In this document: piece after piece, positions 42,816 through 46,968 of the stretch
Layout: every line of letters starts with the position of its first letter
How positions within the stretch are numbered: position 1 is the first letter of the stretch
Assembly: GCA_028286465.1 (NCBI GenBank)
Contig: JAQBRN010000017.1
Coordinates: 1-46,968 of the forward strand
Reading direction: 5' to 3'
Length of the DNA: 46,968 nucleotides
Origin: Parcubacteria group bacterium
GTDB taxonomy: Bacteria; Patescibacteriota; Minisyncoccia; Phycocordibacterales; Zambryskibacteraceae
Made by a program: the position numbers and the translations under genes
The notes under the pieces: generated by a model
Told to the model about the DNA's origin: nothing
Databases searched by the model: none
Seen by the model: only the letters and a program-made list of their open reading frames with translations

Positions 42816-43442
42816 CTATGTATGGGCTTCCGAGAGGATCTTATAGACGTGCACGTAAGCGAGCCCGGCGACCGGAATAGCCACGAGAAGTCCGACCACG
42901 AGAGCGATGGCCCCGAGGATGACAAGGCCGAGGAGCGTGATGAAGAAACCGAACAATTTCCACTTATGACCCTTGGTCATTGCGGCTGATCGCGTGAACG
43001 ATTCCCCTATCTCGAGATCCGTATCGATGACAAGAAGCGGCACGAAGCAGTATGTAAGTGCGAAGTAGATGCCCGGGATAATGAAAAGAATGCTGAGAAG
43101 CGCCGTGCCGAGAGCGTAGAGAAAGCCCGTAAGAACGAAAACAATGACGTGTTCCGGATGAGCGAAAATTTCCGTCCACTCGGGCTTCTTTCCTTCGTCG
43201 ATCATAAGAAGAAGATTGAGCCAGCCGATCTTCACGATGGTGACAATGACCCAGACGACGATGCCGAGAAGCAATACGGAAATCATTACTTCCCGATGAT
43301 GTCCGCCGGGCATAAGGCCGTCGTGGCTCGCTACGGACTGAAGAACAAAAAGAGAAAGAAGAGAAAAGACAAGCGCCATCTTGTGATTCTTGAAAAGAGT
43401 CCATCCCCGCTTGATAGCAGCACCGATCGAAAATGTTTTCAT
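42816..43442 (-). CDS. Multi-TM membrane protein of unknown function
   Basis: 208 aa with about five hydrophobic segments. Features are an amphipathic N-terminus (SIGAAIKRGWTLFKNHKMAL), FIIPGIYFALTYCFVPLLVID and ESFTRSAAMTKGHKWKLFGF. The IPGIYF...FV-x-P motif occurs in several uncharacterised bacterial membrane families, but I cannot name one with certainty. TAGGAT lies 6 nt before the ATG, so it may be leaderless. It lies directly upstream of the 16S promoter on the same strand. Confidence 0.72.
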   Translation of the reverse strand: MKTFSIGAAIKRGWTLFKNHKMALVFSLLSLFVLQSVASHDGLMPGGHHREVMISVLLLGIVVWVIVTIVKIGWLNLLLMIDEGKKPEWTEIFAHPEHVIVFVLTGFLYALGTALLSILFIIPGIYFALTYCFVPLLVIDTDLEIGESFTRSAAMTKGHKWKLFGFFITLLGLVILGAIALVVGLLVAIPVAGLAYVHVYKILSEAHT

Positions 43443-43448
43443 GTATTC

Positions 43449-43454
43449 ATCCTA
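43449..43454 (-). promoter_or_regulatory. -10 box of the 208-aa gene, leaderless type
   Basis: GTGTAGGAT on the minus strand, with TAGGAT ending 6 nt before the ATG. The same nine bases at the same distance precede the 175-aa gene at 45068. Confidence 0.4.
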
Positions 43455-43478
43455 CACTCTATCTTGATAAAGAAAAGC

Positions 43479-43498
43479 GCGGGCCCCGAAGGACCCGC
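43479..43498 (-). terminator. Intrinsic terminator of the lipoprotein gene
   Basis: GCGGGTCC-TTCG-GGGCCCGC stem-loop with a UUCG tetraloop, followed by GCTTTTCTTT on the minus strand, 5 nt beyond the stop. Confidence 0.85.
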
Positions 43499-43503
43499 AC
43501 GTG

Positions 43504-44064
43504 TTATGGCAAGACGATTGCCTGAGTTCTCCATCCGAGAGACAGAGCGGATGCGGTGCTCTCCTTGTGCAGAACACCATCGACCGTCGACCAATTGACC
43601 GCATCGATGCCGGCGGCGTAACTCCCCGGCGAGAGCGGACCGCCGGAAGCGGTGCGGCCTTCGAAAACGAATGTGACGGGAACCACCACGCTGTTGCTCT
43701 CCGGGATCTTGAAGTGATCCGATCCGAACGCGACGACGCCCGATGAGGGCACCGTATAGAGCGACGTTTGAGCGATAGCGAGAAGAACGCGTACGCCGTC
43801 CTTCCAAATCGTAAGCTCGAAAGCCGGAATGGAGGCGGCCTGACTGCCGAGCACCACGTCTCCGCCAGAAGCCTTGATCTCGACCAGAAACGTCGCCATC
43901 AGAACCGAGGACTGGCTGGAACCGGCTGGCACGCTCGATCTCTCGATACTATTCTCGAGAACCGAGAAGGTCGGCGCCGCTTCATGCACCGGCGCTACGG
44001 GCGATTCAGCACATGCCGAGGCGAGTACCGCTCCGAGAACAGCGAAACTTCGACAGAAACGCAT
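43504..44064 (-). CDS. Putative secreted lipoprotein, 186 aa
   Basis: N-terminal signal MRFCRSFAVLGAVLASACAES with a possible lipobox (ASAC, Cys at 18), then a Pro/Ala/Ser-rich linker and a beta-rich domain with hydrophobic strands (VLMATFLVEIKASGGDVVLGS, NSVVVPVTFVFEGRT). There is no known family. The lipobox is imperfect, so plain secretion is also possible. Expression signals are unusually strong: a full consensus promoter, GGAG about 7 nt before the ATG and a tetraloop terminator. Its style differs from the compact leaderless genes around it. Confidence 0.75.
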   Translation of the reverse strand: MRFCRSFAVLGAVLASACAESPVAPVHEAAPTFSVLENSIERSSVPAGSSQSSVLMATFLVEIKASGGDVVLGSQAASIPAFELTIWKDGVRVLLAIAQTSLYTVPSSGVVAFGSDHFKIPESNSVVVPVTFVFEGRTASGGPLSPGSYAAGIDAVNWSTVDGVLHKESTASALSLGWRTQAIVLP

Positions 44065-44112
44065 TGGGGCTTCTCCATGAGGCCGGGGAAATTCAAAAAG
44101 AGCGCTTTCTGT

Positions 44113-44140
44113 ATTATATCAGGATATGAGTATATGTCAA
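44113..44140 (-). promoter_or_regulatory. Perfect consensus sigma70 promoter of the lipoprotein gene
   Basis: TTGACA, 16-nt spacer, TATAAT on the minus strand, giving a leader of about 40 nt with a GGAG site. Confidence 0.85.
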
Positions 44141-44181
44141 TAGCACACGAGTTATAGCGATCCTCCGGATAATAAAGAAAA

Positions 44182-44199
44182 GCGAGCCTCTAGGCTCGC
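44182..44199 (-). terminator. Intrinsic terminator overlapping the 76-aa gene end
   Basis: GCGAGCC / GGCTCGC stem with a 4-nt loop, followed by TTTTCTTTA on the minus strand. The stop codon TAG lies in the loop. Confidence 0.8.
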
Positions 44200-44420
44200 C
44201 GTAATCTCTGTTCAAATTCTTTGTCGAATTCAGCCCACTCGCTCTCCGTGATCCAGTGAGCGAAATCGATGATGAAATGCCTGCCGCTCTTCTCGAAATA
44301 GACAACTCGCGAGTCGCTATTCAGAAGATTGAAGCCTCTCTCGAGTAGCATCTGGCGAAAGATCCCTTGCTCTACGGGCAGTCCGATCTCGTACCGTTCG
44401 ACTGTGGTCGCGGTGATCAT
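44190..44420 (-). CDS. Hypothetical 76-aa protein
   Basis: No family recognised. Predicted soluble, with a beta-rich middle (SRVVYFEKSGRHFIIDFAHW) and an acidic amphipathic C-terminal helix (ESEWAEFDKEFEQRLRR). A possible promoter (TTCAAC, 16-nt spacer, TAGGAT) lies within 44421-44480 and a terminator overlaps the stop, which supports a real single-gene unit. The spacer 44421-44540 holds nothing else that I can identify. Confidence 0.65.
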   Translation of the reverse strand: MITATTVERYEIGLPVEQGIFRQMLLERGFNLLNSDSRVVYFEKSGRHFIIDFAHWITESEWAEFDKEFEQRLRRA

Positions 44421-44540
44421 GTTTGCCCCCGTTTGAGTCCCGGGCTAATCCTACTCTCAAACTCTTAAAGTTGAAAGAGTGGGTAGTCTATTTTGCCACC
44501 TTTCTAAGGTCACGAGGAGGGCGAGATCTACAGGCACTAC

Positions 44541-45068
44541 CTAGAAGATAGATACGAAAAAGATCCAAGCGAGAATGGCCACGACAAGCACGACGCCGCC
44601 GGATATCTTTTGGTTCAATAACTTATGACGCTCCCGATCAAGGCATGTGATAGTGATGATAAGCGAAGCAAATGCGAGTATCACGATAGAGGACACCGAC
44701 TTGCTCAAGACGTCTCCCGCCAAGACTTCCCAGATCGCCATGATACCGAGAAGGGCAAGTATGGAAACCGACACGACCAGAAGGCCTACCGTAAGATGGC
44801 GTATGGATGTGAAGGTCGGATTAATATCCGGCACCACGGTAGTTTGTCCGTCCGGGCCCATGACGAGTGCGGATTCCTCTTTGCTGTCGACGAAGCGACC
44901 AGCCACCATAATAAGCACCGACACTCCCGCCAGAAGGCCGAGGGTCTCGAAGGACTTGGTGATCACGTCATGGCTGAAGATATTCCATACTCCCATAATG
45001 GAGATCGCTGAGAGCACCACGACGGCGATAATGAAGAAGAATGCAGACCCGTTTTGTAATTTTTTCAT
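44541..45068 (-). CDS. Membrane protein with internal duplication, 175 aa
   Basis: Five hydrophobic segments. Two halves repeat the same pattern: GVWNIFSHDVITKSFETLGLL (about residue 26) and AIWEVLAGDVLSKSVSSIVIL (about 111), each followed by a TM segment and a basic/acidic turn. The linker between them (SKEESALVMGPDGQTTVVP) is polar. No known family. It lies 16 nt after secF and may also have its own leaderless promoter (TAGGAT at 45075-45080). Confidence 0.72.
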   Translation of the reverse strand: MKKLQNGSAFFFIIAVVVLSAISIMGVWNIFSHDVITKSFETLGLLAGVSVLIMVAGRFVDSKEESALVMGPDGQTTVVPDINPTFTSIRHLTVGLLVVSVSILALLGIMAIWEVLAGDVLSKSVSSIVILAFASLIITITCLDRERHKLLNQKISGGVVLVVAILAWIFFVSIF

Positions 45069-45074
45069 ATAGTA

Positions 45075-45080
45075 ATCCTA
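45075..45080 (-). promoter_or_regulatory. -10 box of the 175-aa gene, leaderless type
   Basis: GTGTAGGAT with TAGGAT ending 6 nt before the ATG, identical in sequence and spacing to the site before the 208-aa gene. Confidence 0.4.
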
Positions 45081-45084
45081 CACC

Positions 45085-45978
45085 CTACTTGGTTTTCTGC
45101 CACTTTTGGAAGGTTACGAGGAGGGGCGAGGCTACGAAGATCGAGGAGTAGGTACCGACGATCACGCCGACGATGAGAAGAAGGGCGAAGTCCTTGGTAG
45201 CCGGAGAACCGACGAGATAGAGTGCGAGAAGGGTGATAAAAATAGTTAAGGATGTGTTGATGGAACGGCCGAAGGTCTGCTGTACCGACTTCCCGACCGT
45301 TTCTTCGAAGGGCTCGGACTTCGGGCTCGTTTTCAGATTCTCGCGAACGCGGTCGAAGACGACGATCGTGTCGTGCACGGAGTATCCGAGGATGGCCAAG
45401 AGTCCCGTGACGAACAGAAGATCGATCTCCACTCCCTTAAAGTGTCCAAGAAAGACGAAGACGCCCGCCGGAATGATGACATCGTGGGCAAGGGCGATGA
45501 TCGTCGCTAAGCCGTACTTCCATGAGGACACAGGCTTCGATACGCCGCGGAAAGCGAAGGTCACGAAAAGGACAATCATCACAACGACGACCGCAATGGC
45601 CTTATAGGCCTTCGACTTCAGCTCCGCACCGGCCACAGGGCCGATAGTATTCTGTCTTTGGATGCTCGGAGAGACGCCGTTCACGGAAATGTCTGCAATG
45701 AGCTTAGTACGCTCACCCTCCGAAAGTTCCTTGGTGCGGATGATGTAATCGCTGTTTCCGGAAGGACGAACGGAGAAACCGCCGATGTTCTCTGCCGTGA
45801 TCTTCGCATTGATGTCATCGAGTGTCGGAGCGCTCTCCGCATACTTCACTTCGGTGAGCGTACCACCTTTGAAGTCGATCGACTCGTTGAAGCCGTAGAA
45901 AATGATGCCGTATGCCGAAAGTGCGATAAGGAGTCCCGAGATCATGAACCATAATTTTCTTTGGCGTACGACGAACAT
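45085..45978 (-). CDS. secF: Protein translocase subunit SecF
   Basis: 297 aa from the ATG at 45978 (MFVVRQRKLWFMISGLL). The track start at 46215 lies inside secD and its extra residues do not match SecF. Signatures are FNESIDFKGGTLTEV in the first periplasmic domain, GPVAGAELKSKAYKAI, ALAHDVIIPAGVFVFLG and LAILGYSVHDTIVVFDRVREN. It works with SecD to use the proton gradient for late steps of protein export. The gap to secD is 8 nt. Confidence 0.95.
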   Translation of the reverse strand: MFVVRQRKLWFMISGLLIALSAYGIIFYGFNESIDFKGGTLTEVKYAESAPTLDDINAKITAENIGGFSVRPSGNSDYIIRTKELSEGERTKLIADISVNGVSPSIQRQNTIGPVAGAELKSKAYKAIAVVVVMIVLFVTFAFRGVSKPVSSWKYGLATIIALAHDVIIPAGVFVFLGHFKGVEIDLLFVTGLLAILGYSVHDTIVVFDRVRENLKTSPKSEPFEETVGKSVQQTFGRSINTSLTIFITLLALYLVGSPATKDFALLLIVGVIVGTYSSIFVASPLLVTFQKWQKTK

Positions 45979-45986
45979 AAATTTGT

Positions 45987-46968
45987 TTATTTTATATGGA
46001 AGCCATTGCTGAATAAGAATCGCTTCACCTTGCTCTCTCCCGTCGGCGCGATGGCGAAGAGGAACGTGCGCGAGACAGTGATGGCCGTGAACATCGATAT
46101 GAGAACGCCGAGTCCGAGCGTCAAAGCGAAGCCCTTCACCGCGCTTGTCCCGAGCCAGAAGAGAACGATAGCCGTAATGATGCTTGATATATTCGAGTCG
46201 CGGATCGAGAGCCACGCTCTCGAGAATCCTTCATGAAGCGCGTCATGAATGGACTTTCCTCTCTTCAATTCCTCCTTGGTGCGCTCGAAGATAAGCACGT
46301 TCGCATCGACGGCCATACCGATGGAAAGGATGAAGCCCGCAAGACCAGCGGCTGTCAGCGTCACCGGAATCATTTTAAAGACGACGAGAGATAGGATGAT
46401 ATACGCACCGAGCGCGACCGAGGCCACGAGGCCCGGAAGCCTGTACCAAAGGATGAGGAAAATGGCGAGAGAGATGAGGCCGATGAGACCCGCCCTCACG
46501 CCGGAGTGGAGTGCTGCTTGTCCGAGGGAGGCGCCGACAGTCTGTGATGTAGCAAGAGCAATAGGCACCGGCAGCGCGCCGTAGTTCAAATTGCGTACGA
46601 GGGTCTTCACCTGATCTGCAGAAGGAACTCCAGTGATCTGTGCCTTGCCTCCAGTGATCTCTCCTTGAATGGTCGGGGCAGAAAGCACTTGTCCGTCGAG
46701 AATGACAGCCAAAGGCTTACCTATATTCTCTTTGGTGATCTTGGCGAAGAGGTCTGCACCTTCCGAAGTGAATTCGAGCCCGACGAGCGGAGCCTGGGTC
46801 TGGGTATTGAATTCGACCGTCGCATGTGAAAGATAGCGACCCGTCAACTCTGCCGGGAAGAAGAGCTGATCAAGGGTCGGCTGAGTGCCTGTGGCGGTAG
46901 CGGCCGCAAGAAGAGCTGGAGCCTCAGGACGCTCAAGGCGGAACTCAAGGGTCGGTGTTTCTCCGATG
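45987..46968 (-). CDS. secD: Protein translocase subunit SecD (partial, N-terminus outside window)
   Basis: The reading frame is open to the right edge; the track start at 46847 is an internal TTG, and upstream codons continue as IGETPTLEFRLE, a SecD motif. Further signatures are LVGLEFTSEGADLFAKIT, QVLSAPTIQGEITGGKAQITG, ALHSGVRAGLIGLISL, ILSIGMAVDANVLIFERTKEEL and SNISSIITAIVLFWLGTSAVKGFA. About 327 C-terminal residues are visible. It forms an operon with secF. Confidence 0.95.
   Translation of the reverse strand, partial: IGETPTLEFRLERPEAPALLAAATATGTQPTLDQLFFPAELTGRYLSHATVEFNTQTQAPLVGLEFTSEGADLFAKITKENIGKPLAVILDGQVLSAPTIQGEITGGKAQITGVPSADQVKTLVRNLNYGALPVPIALATSQTVGASLGQAALHSGVRAGLIGLISLAIFLILWYRLPGLVASVALGAYIILSLVVFKMIPVTLTAAGLAGFILSIGMAVDANVLIFERTKEELKRGKSIHDALHEGFSRAWLSIRDSNISSIITAIVLFWLGTSAVKGFALTLGLGVLISMFTAITVSRTFLFAIAPTGESKVKRFLFSNGFHIK

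Noticed and set aside
44454-44490. Hairpin from CTCAAAC / GTTGAAAG-like arms as a terminator
   Set aside because: Pairing is imperfect, no T-tract follows, and the segment overlaps the probable promoter of the 76-aa gene.

Overview
The window looks like part of a Patescibacteria (Candidate Phyla Radiation) chromosome, most likely Parcubacteria-like. The evidence is a divergent 16S rRNA gene, very compact operons with 1-17 nt overlaps, many genes without a Shine-Dalgarno site, a tiny lysine/alanine-rich basic peptide gene, many small membrane proteins without clear homologs, and a long cell-surface polysaccharide locus. The exact class cannot be fixed without an alignment. Almost all genes lie on the minus strand.

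Layout. (1) 1-4.9 kb is a housekeeping operon read leftward: membrane thioredoxin, DsbB, two tandem MYG1-family proteins, Obg GTPase, GatB (runs off the left edge). (2) 4.9-8.2 kb holds secA followed by an overlapping VTT/DedA membrane protein, then a 27-aa basic peptide gene and an AT-rich spacer with a 46-nt near-perfect palindrome. (3) 8.2-38 kb is a surface glycan locus. It has an O-antigen ligase-TPR protein, a flippase, at least seven GT-B glycosyltransferases, seven methyltransferases and nucleotide-sugar enzymes. Three adjacent genes (GDP-mannose 4,6-dehydratase, a ColD-like PLP enzyme with His in place of the Schiff-base Lys, and a GDP-fucose synthase/ColC-like reductase) fit a GDP-3,6-dideoxyhexose (colitose-type) pathway. 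A second set (RmlC-like cupin, RmlD-like reductase, extended SDR) fits another deoxysugar. Two single-gene units with their own promoters and terminators, one encoding a B12/radical-SAM protein, sit between the two main glycan operons. A TraD-like ATPase, an inositol-monophosphatase-family enzyme and an APH-like kinase close the region. (4) 39-43 kb has a small membrane protein with a repeated GRR-SD motif, a DedA protein, tRNA-Ile(GAT), two tiny membrane proteins and a solitary 16S rRNA gene. The 16S gene has its own consensus promoter and terminator and no 23S behind it. (5) 43-47 kb has membrane and lipoprotein genes, each with clear transcription signals, then secF and the 3' part of secD.

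Two gene styles stand out. About ten genes or operons have a -10 hexamer ending only 6-10 nt before the start codon, which implies leaderless mRNAs. Several short units instead have consensus -35/-10 boxes, a 5' UTR and an intrinsic terminator, and some of these also have an SD-like site. The 16S tail itself is odd: the anti-SD region reads CCACCUCA rather than CACCUCC and is separated from helix 45 by an extra hairpin. All assignments are by eye from sequence; no database search was run.
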